Below, piece by piece: positions 1 to 6,140 of a DNA stretch of 20,620 nucleotides; position 1 is the first letter of the stretch; every line of letters begins with the position of its first letter. The notes beneath the pieces were generated by a model. It saw nothing but the letters and a program-made list of their open reading frames with translations, did no database searches and was not told the origin of the DNA. This DNA comes from JACQSR01 sp042577505 (GTDB lineage: Archaea > Nanobdellota > Nanobdellia > Woesearchaeales > JACQSR01). The stretch lies in the NCBI GenBank assembly GCA_042577505.1, contig JBHPEA010000026.1:1-20620 (forward strand), read 5' to 3'. The translations under genes were made by a program, and so were the position numbers.

Positions 1-158
1 CTATAAAAAAGGAAGATGTTGACCTTTTTACTCTTAAGAATTCGCAGTCAATAGTTCCGTTTTATGATTTTGGTTGTAGGTATTACCGGGTTGGAAACTC
101 TGGTGGCATTGAAAAAGAAGAGTTTAGAAATATTATAGAAGTGTTAAGAAATGAGTGA
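1..158 (+). CDS. 3' end of an unidentified protein-coding gene
   Basis: A reading frame (codons from base 3) is open from the left edge to TGA at 156-158 and gives about 51 C-terminal residues. They include a short aromatic and Gly-rich stretch (YDFGCRYYRVGNSGG) followed by a charged helix-like tail. I do not recognise the family. The stop overlaps the ATG of the next gene (151) by 8 nt, so the two genes are probably co-transcribed and translationally coupled. The N-terminus lies outside the window. Confidence 0.6.
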   Translation, partial: IKKEDVDLFTLKNSQSIVPFYDFGCRYYRVGNSGGIEKEEFRNIIEVLRNE

Positions 159-1377
159 AGAAATACAGAAACTAGAGAAAGAAGAGAATTTTCTAAAAGA
201 AAGTTATGATGCTGGAATTATTTCTGAAGATGAATATGAGACTAAGCTAAGGGAAATTGAAGAAAGGAAAAGCGAAGTCCAAGAACCAACTGATATTCCT
301 GAACCTAAAGAAGAACCTGTTGAAGAAAGTAAAGATGAAGCAATTGATGAAGAACCTGAGGAAGAAAGTAAGGATGAAGCAATTGATGAAGAACCAGTTG
401 ATGATAAAAAAGAGGAAGTTGTTGAGGAAAAACCAGTAGAAGAGAAGGAAGACGAAGTTGTTGAGGAAAAACCAGTAGAAGAGGAACCACCAGAAGTTAA
501 GGAAGTTATTGCTGAGGTTCCTAAAGAAGAAGATATCCCAATTAAAATCAACATTGATAAAAAGGAAGAGCAACAAAAACTAGAAGAAGCACCTAAAGAA
601 GAAGTTCCAAAAGAAGAAGAAAAGTCGGAGTCTTGGAAATGGGCAGTAGCGGCACTTCTTGTTGTGTTATTGTTATTTGTTCTATTCTCAGAAGACAACG
701 CAACTAATGATACCAAAGATTCTACAGGAGATGTAATTGCAGATATAAACGATTCTGAAGATAATTTAGAAGATGATATTAAAGATGTACCAAAAGAAGA
801 AGATCCAAATAAAGTCGATTCTGTGATCAAGATCATTAATGATGAATCTTGTGAGTTTTGTGATACGGCTAGGATGAAAAAAGTACTTGATCATTTGTTT
901 CCAGGAGTTGAATTCGAAGAGATGGACATTTCTGAAGCTGGTACATTAGGGTCTAGTTTGAAATCATTGCCTGCTTATGTTTTTGAAGAAAATATTGTTG
1001 ATGCTGATAACTTTGGTGACTTTAAGAGGACTTTAGAAGAAAATGGGGATGTGCTAATTATGAAATCTTCAGCTTCAGGATCCCCTTATTATTTTAAAAG
1101 AGATGCGAAAGAGGCAACACTAGAGGTTTTTGTAAATCTTAGAGATCCATCGATCGGTAAAGTTGAAAAGTTATTGGAAGAAATCGATTTGATCTTTGGA
1201 GACGAACTGAATGCTACATTAAATACATATAGTCAGGGATCAAGAATTGCTGATCAGTTGGATTTGACTGCTTCACCTACTTTCTTTGTTAATAATCAAA
1301 TGAAGTTTACAGGTATTAGTACAGCCTCATTACTTAAAGAGAATATTTGTTCTTTAAATGATTTGGAAAGTTGTTAA
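151..1377 (+). CDS. Membrane-anchored thioredoxin-fold (DsbA-like) protein with acidic tandem repeats
   Basis: The 408-residue protein has a composite layout. Residues 1-40 form a charged helical segment resembling a SHOCT module (GIISEDEYETKLREIEERK). Residues 45-160 are a Glu/Lys/Pro-rich linker with a 13-residue tandem repeat. Residues about 162-179 form one membrane helix. An acidic spacer runs to about 220. The C-terminal region (about 224-408) looks thioredoxin-like: CEFC at 234-237 is a CxxC redox motif, LPAY at 273-276 and SPTF at 375-378 have the position and form of cis-Pro loops, and two further Cys lie at 400 and 408. The two cis-Pro-like sites suggest tandem thioredoxin folds or a DsbA-type insertion. 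A role in extracytoplasmic thiol-disulfide exchange is inferred. It overlaps the upstream gene by 8 nt and the convergent downstream gene by 4 nt. Confidence 0.75.
   Translation: MSEEIQKLEKEENFLKESYDAGIISEDEYETKLREIEERKSEVQEPTDIPEPKEEPVEESKDEAIDEEPEEESKDEAIDEEPVDDKKEEVVEEKPVEEKEDEVVEEKPVEEEPPEVKEVIAEVPKEEDIPIKINIDKKEEQQKLEEAPKEEVPKEEEKSESWKWAVAALLVVLLLFVLFSEDNATNDTKDSTGDVIADINDSEDNLEDDIKDVPKEEDPNKVDSVIKIINDESCEFCDTARMKKVLDHLFPGVEFEEMDISEAGTLGSSLKSLPAYVFEENIVDADNFGDFKRTLEENGDVLIMKSSASGSPYYFKRDAKEATLEVFVNLRDPSIGKVEKLLEEIDLIFGDELNATLNTYSQGSRIADQLDLTASPTFFVNNQMKFTGISTASLLKENICSLNDLESC
322..477 (+). repeat. In-frame 39-nt tandem repeat, four units
   Basis: Units start at 322, 361, 400 and 439. 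Units 1 and 2 are nearly identical over their first 35 bases, and units 3 and 4 share a 30-base near-identical core. Each encodes 13 residues of the pattern E-E-x-K-D/E-E-x-x-x-E-E/K-P-x (protein residues 58-109). The two closely matched pairs suggest recent duplication, or conversion, of an acidic linker unit. Copy number may vary between strains. Confidence 0.85.
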
Positions 1378-1817
1378 AAAGAGATAATTATGAGAATTGT
1401 TAGAAAAAATCCTGCTATTGTAAATTCTACATAAGAAGGGATGGGAAGAGTTCCTTTAAATTCTATTTTTAGAGGGAAAAGCAAATATTGTACATCTTTA
1501 TCGAATAAGTCAATAATTAGGTGTGTTAAATAACCTATTGCCCAGTAAACTGCTCCAGTTGGTGAGAAAAATAGCCAAACTAAAAGGCTGGTAACAATTA
1601 ATCCAAAGAATGAATGGAGATAGGGGCTTCTGTAATGCTCTCCATATTTTTCTTCGTTTTTTAAGACATCAACTGCTTCTCTTAAGTTGAAATGTTTGTT
1701 TTTAATAAGTAAAAAAAGATGATCGATATCTACAATCATTGACCCTACCATAAGAAACCAAAAATTACCAAAGAGTTTCCATAAAATCAATGGTAAAATA
1801 ATATGAGTAAAAAACAT
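1374..1817 (-). CDS. DUF457/YdjM-like membrane-bound metal-dependent hydrolase
   Basis: This small integral membrane protein (147 aa) carries the spaced His/Asp pattern of the DUF457/YdjM-type family: H5 in the first helix, D30-x-D32-H33, H61, H68 in a HSF motif, and H99-x3-D103. Three to four hydrophobic helices fit a membrane-embedded metal-binding enzyme. Its substrate is unknown. The ATG at 1817 lies about 25 nt downstream of a TATA-like CTTTAAAA (1846 to 1839), so the mRNA is probably leaderless and separate from dnaG. Its stop overlaps the convergent upstream gene by 4 nt. Family placement is from motif memory and should be checked against Pfam. Confidence 0.65.
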   Translation of the reverse strand: MFFTHIILPLILWKLFGNFWFLMVGSMIVDIDHLFLLIKNKHFNLREAVDVLKNEEKYGEHYRSPYLHSFFGLIVTSLLVWLFFSPTGAVYWAIGYLTHLIIDLFDKDVQYLLFPLKIEFKGTLPIPSYVEFTIAGFFLTILIIISF

Positions 1818-1838
1818 AAGAAGAGGGTTATCCCCTCA

Positions 1839-1846
1839 TTTTAAAG
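1839..1846 (-). promoter_or_regulatory. TATA box for the DUF457-like gene
   Basis: Reading on the minus strand, CTTTAAAA is centred about 25 nt upstream of the ATG at 1817, the spacing expected for a leaderless archaeal transcript. Just downstream, a short GAGGG/CCCTC hairpin (1823-1837) lies between the box and the start codon. It could also act as part of the dnaG 3' end. Confidence 0.5.
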
Positions 1847-1851
1847 ATTTT

Positions 1852-3123
1852 CTAAATGTTTCCTGCAGTTAGAATGTTAATTCTGGTTTCGTTTCCTTTG
1901 ACCTTGCTATCCATCCCTATAAGGAATTGAACTTGTCCTTTTTCACAAGCGTCAACCAAATCTCGTTCTATTGTTCCATCTAGAATCACTGCATAAACAC
2001 CACTACCTAAACCTGAGATAGTATTGTTTAGCTCACTGATTGGAACTTTTCCCATGACACTCAATTTGTTGTCTAAAAGTTGAGCTCCTCTCGTACCAAT
2101 CATGCTTTCTAACATTTCTTTGAAAGCTTTTGATTCTTGAGGATTAGCTTGAGACCTCCTCACAGGTGGCCTTTGAAGAGTTGGTGGCCTTTGAGGTGCT
2201 GTAGGTCTTGGTGTTGAAGCTTGTCTTGGAGGTGCTGAAGGTCTCCTTTGGAATGTTGACCTTCTTGGTTCTTCCATTCTTTCTAATTCTTTGCCGAGTT
2301 CAAGTTTGGCTTGTTCGGAAGAAATTCTACTTCTAATTGCTTTGTGAATTTCTTTTTTTGTTATCTCCTCGACTTCCTTACCTGCCGGAGCTCTTGTTAC
2401 ATAGTCAATATCTGCAACGTTGAAAAGCTCTTTTATGATAAGATTTCCACCTCTATCGCCGTCAACAAAGACTGTAACTACTTTCTTCTTTGTTAATTCA
2501 ACAATAGTTTGAGGTACTGATGTTCCATTAACTGCAATAGCGTTTTTGAACCCATGTTTCAGTAAGTTTAAAACGTCTGCTCGTCCTTCTACAACGATTA
2601 TTTCATCGCTTTCATCAATACCAGGACCTGCTGATAATCTATCATTACCATATTCGGTAATTTCCATGACTCTAACAGAATATGCCACTTCGTCTGCCAT
2701 TTCTTGAGAATCTGGCATGGTATCTTCCATCATAGTCTTTAGAAGTTCCTTAGCTCTGTCAATAACAAAGCTTCTTTTACTGACTCTAACGTCTTCAATT
2801 TTTTGGACTTTTATGATAGCATTACATGGTCCAATTCTTTGGATTATCTCTAATGCTGCACCAACAATTGAGGTTTCAGCTTTATCTAGACTAGAAGGAA
2901 CGATAATTGTACCCTTTGTTTTACCTGTTTTTGTGTCAACATTTACTTCAATTCTACCTATTCTTCCACTTCTTTGAAGCTCTCTTAACTCTAGTTCTGA
3001 GCCTAAAAGGCCTTCTGTTTGGCCAAAAATAGCACCAATAACGTCTGGTCTGTCTACGACTCCATCGATATCAATCGATGTGTGAACTATATATTTTGAT
3101 GATACTGGACTAATCTTTCCCAT
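1852..3123 (-). CDS. dnaG: Archaeal DnaG-type primase / exosome-associated protein
   Basis: This is archaeal DnaG (423 aa). The conserved N-terminal block begins at residue 7 (VSSKYIVHTSIDIDG). The Toprim domain spans about 172-250, with the catalytic Glu in VVEGRADV (E179) and the metal-binding pair in VFVDGDRGG (D221, D223). A Pro/Arg-rich linker covers about 285-328, and a C-terminal domain follows at 330-423. In archaea this protein has primase activity and is also a structural, poly(A)-binding subunit of the RNA exosome. Length and order fit the family apart from the long Pro-rich linker. The ATG at 3123 follows a GGGGGTA stretch (plus 3131-3137) as a weak ribosome site. A TATA-like TTTAAAAG at 3265 to 3258 would give a leader of about 110 nt that contains the hairpin at 3153-3210. 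Confidence 0.95.
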   Translation of the reverse strand: MGKISPVSSKYIVHTSIDIDGVVDRPDVIGAIFGQTEGLLGSELELRELQRSGRIGRIEVNVDTKTGKTKGTIIVPSSLDKAETSIVGAALEIIQRIGPCNAIIKVQKIEDVRVSKRSFVIDRAKELLKTMMEDTMPDSQEMADEVAYSVRVMEITEYGNDRLSAGPGIDESDEIIVVEGRADVLNLLKHGFKNAIAVNGTSVPQTIVELTKKKVVTVFVDGDRGGNLIIKELFNVADIDYVTRAPAGKEVEEITKKEIHKAIRSRISSEQAKLELGKELERMEEPRRSTFQRRPSAPPRQASTPRPTAPQRPPTLQRPPVRRSQANPQESKAFKEMLESMIGTRGAQLLDNKLSVMGKVPISELNNTISGLGSGVYAVILDGTIERDLVDACEKGQVQFLIGMDSKVKGNETRINILTAGNI

Positions 3124-3152
3124 CTTCTTCTACCCCCGTAGTTTTCTCAGAA

Positions 3153-3210
3153 GGAGTTATCTATCATAGATTCTTACAATGTGATAATTGTGAATGCATG
3201 ATGATACTCC
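3153..3210 (-). promoter_or_regulatory. Long stem-loop in the predicted dnaG leader
   Basis: On the minus strand, GGAGTATCATCAT pairs with ATGATaGATaACTCC (lower case are single bulged A). A G-U pair and a C-C mismatch follow, then ATTC/GAAT with a bulged AA, then ACAAT/ATTGT closed by a six-base loop. About 23 pairs form in 58 nt. All bulges lie on the 3' strand, and the G-U pair exists only in minus-strand RNA. It ends about 30 nt before the dnaG ATG. Regulatory function is inferred. Confidence 0.5.
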
Positions 3211-3257
3211 CCGTCTTAGAACAAGTTACTTCACTATGTACTATCTACCTATGAATC

Positions 3258-3265
3258 TTTTAAAT
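3258..3265 (-). promoter_or_regulatory. Candidate TATA box for dnaG
   Basis: Minus-strand TTTAAAAG predicts a start near 3235 and a leader of about 110 nt. A second candidate at 3451 to 3444 would start RNA near 3421. The two may give a short and a long dnaG leader, or the upstream one may serve a separate RNA. Confidence 0.35.
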
Positions 3266-3330
3266 GAAATGAAATTGTGATAGTAAACTTGTCCTTTATG
3301 TTTTCTTTTTTTAAATATGATGAATATGAT

Positions 3331-3421
3331 GCCCGAAACACTAACTCCCAAGCTCATTGCTTGCATTAAGCGTACTCCATTGGGTACTCTCGTGACGGGC
3401 AGCCAACACAAGTGCTGACCC
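3331..3421 (-). ncRNA. Candidate structured RNA (or long dnaG leader) with mutually exclusive folds
   Basis: A TATA-like TTTTTAAA (3451 to 3444) is centred 26 nt upstream of 3421, exactly where a hairpin begins on the minus strand: GGG(t)CAGC pairs with GCTGCCC across a 10-base loop. The same GCCC can instead pair with CGGGC at the far end (3335-3331), closing nested stems GCCCG/CGGGC, CAC/GTG, CCCAA/TTGGG and GCTT/AAGC. The region is GC-richer than its surroundings and has no ORF. No clear T-run terminator follows, so it could be the 5' part of a roughly 300-nt dnaG leader. I could not match it to RNase P, SRP or guide RNA motifs. Confidence 0.35.
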
Positions 3422-3464
3422 TTGTAATAATAATGTAAATTGGTTTAAAAAGTTTTTGGTTTGT

Positions 3465-3488
3465 ATTATTTTCTATATAGAAAATAAT
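3465..3488. repeat. Perfect 24-base palindrome
   Basis: The left arm ATTATTTTCTAT (3465-3476) is followed immediately by its exact reverse complement ATAGAAAATAAT (3477-3488). The centre is TATATA. It lies between two candidate RNA units and could be a dimeric regulator site or a bidirectional TATA element. Being AT-only apart from one C/G pair, it might also be a neutral AT palindrome. Confidence 0.6.
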
Positions 3489-3509
3489 TCTAATAACGCT
3501 TCACTCTTC

Positions 3510-3651
3510 AAAAGAAAAAATAAGCTTGTTTAAGCCTTGTAGAAGCATGAAACCCCGCAGATAGCTCCGTGAGGAAATATCCGCGGGGAAAAGAGGTGTT
3601 TATATAAGCATGAAAGATGTATGACCTCTAAACGTTATTTTGGAATATGTA
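3510..3651 (-). ncRNA. Candidate small structured RNA with its own promoter and terminator
   Basis: On the minus strand a TATA box (TATATAAT, 3680 to 3673) predicts a start near 3650. The RNA would contain a strong GC-rich hairpin (3588-3553): CCCCGCGGATA pairs with TATCTGCGGGG (11 pairs, one G-U), then one mismatch, then TTCC/GGAG around a TCAC loop. The G-U pairs exist only in minus-strand RNA; on the plus strand they become A/C mismatches, which supports the orientation. A small hairpin (GCTT/AAGC, 3535-3524) followed by the T-run ATTTTTTCTTTT (3521-3510) would end it. No substantial ORF is present and I recognise no family. Confidence 0.45.
3543..3615 (-). repeat. 10-base direct repeat flanking the GC-rich hairpin
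   Basis: AAGCATGAAA (plus strand) occurs at 3543-3552 and again at 3606-3615, one copy on each side of the hairpin at 3553-3588. In the minus-strand RNA both copies would read TTTCATGCTT, which could be paired guide or recognition segments. Confidence 0.5.
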
Positions 3652-3669
3652 CCCCCAACTTCACTAATT

Positions 3670-3682
3670 ACTATTATATAGT
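3670..3682 (-). promoter_or_regulatory. TATA-containing near-palindrome upstream of the candidate RNA
   Basis: ACTAT-TAT-ATAGT is an inverted repeat with a three-base spacer that contains the presumed TATA box for the RNA at 3510-3651. It resembles the palindromes centred at 3476 and 4813, so one DNA-binding protein might see all three. Confidence 0.4.
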
Positions 3683-3714
3683 CATAACTAATATTTAAAC
3701 TTTTCGATCTGTAG

Positions 3715-4761
3715 CTATTTTAAAGTAGTTAAACTAGGTCCACTCTCGTATGTTATTGAGACATCATTTAATCCATTACCTGTAACGTCACACATCATTT
3801 CATCTAATTTATCGATTTTTAGACGGGACAGAGATGCGCCAAGATTTCTTTTATCGGGTTTTCCTCTTAAGAAATAAGTAATTCCGTTTGCATTTGGAAA
3901 ATCTTCAAAAAAGCTAATTCTGTCATCAGTATTATGCATTTGGCGATGAAGTTCTGGTGAGCATACGTAGGCTGAAATCTCACCCCTAGATAAGCTAATA
4001 TGGAGAACTCTGTTAGTAGGAAGTGTATCCATAGGGATGAAACCGTCTGTATTTGCTACAGCGTCTTCTACTTCTGGATTTCCCACTACATAATCAACTT
4101 TACCATTGTCTGGCGAAATTGGTACTCTTATGGGGATTCTATAAGGTTGCCTTGAATAACCAATAACTAGGTAGTCAGTTTCTGGTTGTGTTGTTTCGGT
4201 CCCAACGTCTGTTTTTTCTACAGTAGGTGTTACTTCTAATCTTGCTTGATATTCAGGAGATGTTTTATAATCAGAAGTTGTTAGGACAGAAATGGTCACA
4301 ATGTCTCCTATTGTACATTCTACAGGAGGATTTGTTACCCAACCAACACTTTCTCCATTTTCATCTTTAGTATTATACCCCATTTTAACATTAATTAGTC
4401 CTGAAACATGAAAGAATCTTGCTCCAACATTCAAAATAGGATTCATTGTGTAAAGTGTTTTCCTGTATCCTTCGTCTTCCCATTTTTTTGATCTAGGGCT
4501 TTTTGAGAATAATAAATGGCTACCATCTCTTGAAATAATTTTTAGATTCTCGCCTTCTTTTTTAAGAACTGTAGAATATTTCTCCCCCTCTATTTGTTCA
4601 TCGATAGAGTATAAGCCATCTTCTTCAAGAAATATATTGTCTGTTTCTCCAGTTCTTGGGTTATTACGTTTTACTTTATATACAACAGGATCAGGTTCTT
4701 GAGTCTCAGATTCTTTACTACGATTCATTATCTCTCGAATTCTATCTATAAGGCCTTTCAT
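3715..4761 (-). CDS. Hypothetical protein of unknown family
   Basis: I do not recognise this 348-residue protein. It begins with a short basic amphipathic helix (MKGLIDRIREIMNRSKES), followed by a predominantly beta-looking, soluble body with no membrane segment or signal peptide. Near the C-terminus, DVTGNGLNDV (325-334) resembles a calcium-binding DxxGNGxxD loop of the kind seen in dockerin and FG-GAP-like repeats, but only one copy is present. There are just two Cys (149 and 267, with a third at 324). The ATG at 4761 lies about 26 nt downstream of ATTTATAAAG (4792 to 4783), so a leaderless mRNA is likely. It is divergent from the RIO1 operon across 109 bases that contain a 12-base palindrome. 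Confidence 0.7.
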   Translation of the reverse strand: MKGLIDRIREIMNRSKESETQEPDPVVYKVKRNNPRTGETDNIFLEEDGLYSIDEQIEGEKYSTVLKKEGENLKIISRDGSHLLFSKSPRSKKWEDEGYRKTLYTMNPILNVGARFFHVSGLINVKMGYNTKDENGESVGWVTNPPVECTIGDIVTISVLTTSDYKTSPEYQARLEVTPTVEKTDVGTETTQPETDYLVIGYSRQPYRIPIRVPISPDNGKVDYVVGNPEVEDAVANTDGFIPMDTLPTNRVLHISLSRGEISAYVCSPELHRQMHNTDDRISFFEDFPNANGITYFLRGKPDKRNLGASLSRLKIDKLDEMMCDVTGNGLNDVSITYESGPSLTTLK

Positions 4762-4782
4762 AACGGATATTTGTTTTTTACG

Positions 4783-4792
4783 CTTTATAAAT
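4783..4792 (-). promoter_or_regulatory. TATA box for the hypothetical gene 3715-4761
   Basis: Minus-strand ATTTATAAAG is centred about 26 nt before the ATG at 4761, the standard leaderless spacing. Confidence 0.6.
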
Positions 4793-4807
4793 CTTTCTAT
4801 TATTAAC

Positions 4808-4819
4808 TACTATATAGTA
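4808..4819. promoter_or_regulatory. Perfect palindrome between divergent promoters
   Basis: TACTATATAGTA is a perfect 12-base inverted repeat lying between the TATA boxes at 4783-4792 and 4841-4850. Its position and its shared CTATATAG core with 3465-3488 make it a candidate operator controlling one or both divergent units. Confidence 0.4.
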
Positions 4820-4840
4820 AATACATTAAATATGTGAATG

Positions 4841-4850
4841 CTTTTAAAGC
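4841..4850 (+). promoter_or_regulatory. TATA box for the RIO1-KH-top6BA operon
   Basis: CTTTTAAAGC is centred about 25 nt upstream of the RIO1 ATG (4871), predicting a leaderless operon transcript. No other convincing promoter is seen before 8844. Confidence 0.55.
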
Positions 4851-4870
4851 TCTTTTAATAACATTATAAT

Positions 4871-5566
4871 ATGGTCAAGAAAACGAGAGAAAAGTTCAAA
4901 ACAATGCATAATGTGTTCGACCAGTTTACAGATAGGAATATCTTCAAGTTGATTTCTGAGGGGCATTTTGAGGGATTGATCGGTCAACTGACGCTTGGAA
5001 AGGAATCTAATGTATTTTTAGCAAAAAAAGGGACAGGAAGAGTAATAGTGAAAATTTATCGGTTACACACATGCGATTTCAATAGAATGTATGACTACAT
5101 TAAGTATGATCCTAGATATCATCATCTAAAAAAGAGGAAAAGGGAAATCATATTTGCTTGGGCTCAGAGGGAGTTTAGAAATATCTTGAAAGCAAGGGAA
5201 GCGGGAGTCAATGTTCCAAAACCAATATCCTTCAAGTTTAACATACTTGTATTGGAATTGATAGGTGATCCTGCACCACAACTTAAGGATGCTATTCCGA
5301 AGAATCCAAAGATTTTCTTAAATAAAATTGTAGATATGATGAGAAAAATGTATAATGCAGGTCTAGTTCACGCTGATCTATCGCATTTTAACATTCTTAA
5401 TGATAACGAAATACCTTATGTCATAGACTGGTCACAATGTACGCCTTTAGAAAATCCAAGAGCAATAGAATTCCTAAAAAGAGATGTAAAAAATATTGTG
5501 GCATTTTTTAGGAAGATAGGTGTTGATGCAAATGAAGGGGATACTTATAAAAAAATTGTAAAGTAA
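4871..5566 (+). CDS. rio1: RIO1-type serine kinase/ATPase
   Basis: The protein (231 aa) is an archaeal RIO1 kinase, a factor for late small-ribosomal-subunit maturation. Visible signatures are a variant of the family P-loop-like motif (LTLGKESNVFLA, 41-52), the ATP-binding Lys K61 in VIVKIYR, the RIO flexible-loop region around 65-95, the catalytic loop HADLSHFN (167-174, with D169 and N174), and the metal-binding IDWSQ (185-189, D186), where RIO1 proteins usually have IDVSQ. Length fits compact archaeal members. It is the first gene of a same-strand run with a Dim2-type KH protein, its functional partner in 30S biogenesis, 28 nt downstream. Confidence 0.93.
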   Translation: MVKKTREKFKTMHNVFDQFTDRNIFKLISEGHFEGLIGQLTLGKESNVFLAKKGTGRVIVKIYRLHTCDFNRMYDYIKYDPRYHHLKKRKREIIFAWAQREFRNILKAREAGVNVPKPISFKFNILVLELIGDPAPQLKDAIPKNPKIFLNKIVDMMRKMYNAGLVHADLSHFNILNDNEIPYVIDWSQCTPLENPRAIEFLKRDVKNIVAFFRKIGVDANEGDTYKKIVK

Positions 5567-5594
5567 TAAAAAATAATGGAGAATTTCGATTACT

Positions 5595-6140
5595 ATGGCA
5601 GAGTTTCAATATGAATTGAGGATTCCGAAAGATAGAATTGCCGTTTTGATAGGTAAGAAAGGCGATGTTAAAAGGCAGGTAGAGGAATCGACAAAAACAA
5701 AATTAGAAATCGATTCAAAGGAAGGAGACGTTTTCATTAAAGGAGAAGATGCATTAGGTTTGTTTACTGCAAGAGAAGTTATCAAATCAATTGGTCGTGG
5801 TTTTAATCCAGAAGTTGCATTATTATTACTAAAACCTGATTATGCTTACGAAGCTATTTCATTAAATGATTTTATAAAAGGATCAAAAAATTCTTTAGTA
5901 AGAATTAAAGGAAGGATTATTGGTAAGGAAGGAAAAGCTAGAGCAGTTATTGAAGAATTGACGGAAACATATATCACAGTTTATGGAAAAACTATTGGTA
6001 TAATTGGATTAGCTGAAAATGCAACAATGGCTCGTCGAGCTGTCGAGTCATTAATCTCCGGATCGAAGCATGCAAATGTTTATAAATGGCTTGAAAAGAA
6101 GAGGAGAGATTTAAAAGAGGCGGAGATGACTAATTTATGA
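5595..6140 (+). CDS. KH-domain protein, archaeal Dim2/Pno1 homologue
   Basis: Two KH modules fill the protein (181 aa). KH1 (about 6-55) carries the GKKGD loop (20-24, in RIAVLIGKKGDVKRQV). KH2 (about 95-150) carries GKEGKA within RIKGRIIGKEGKARAV. Together they match archaeal Dim2/Pno1 (Krr1-like), an RNA-binding factor that acts near the 3' end of 16S rRNA during 30S maturation; archaeal Dim2 is reported to bind aIF2 alpha. A weak GGAG (5578-5581) precedes the ATG. The stop overlaps the top6B start by 4 nt (ATGA), indicating translational coupling. Adjacent RIO1 supports the assignment. Confidence 0.9.
   Translation: MAEFQYELRIPKDRIAVLIGKKGDVKRQVEESTKTKLEIDSKEGDVFIKGEDALGLFTAREVIKSIGRGFNPEVALLLLKPDYAYEAISLNDFIKGSKNSLVRIKGRIIGKEGKARAVIEELTETYITVYGKTIGIIGLAENATMARRAVESLISGSKHANVYKWLEKKRRDLKEAEMTNL

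Noticed and set aside
204..836. Ser/Thr-rich 210-residue minus-strand frame
   Set aside because: It is the complement of the Glu/Lys-rich repeat region of the gene at 151-1377; the low-complexity composition explains the open frame.
3198..3323. C/D box guide RNAs starting at ATGATGA (3198 and 3317)
   Set aside because: No CTGA D or D' box lies 10-15 bases downstream of either; the first copy is explained by the dnaG leader hairpin.
3510..3651. RNase P or SRP RNA in the dnaG upstream island
   Set aside because: GTGAGGAAATATCC (plus) and ACAAGGCTTA (minus) recall RNase P conserved blocks, but they are on opposite strands and no matching partner blocks lie at the required distance. The SRP helix 8 GGAA loop and AGCAG motif are absent.
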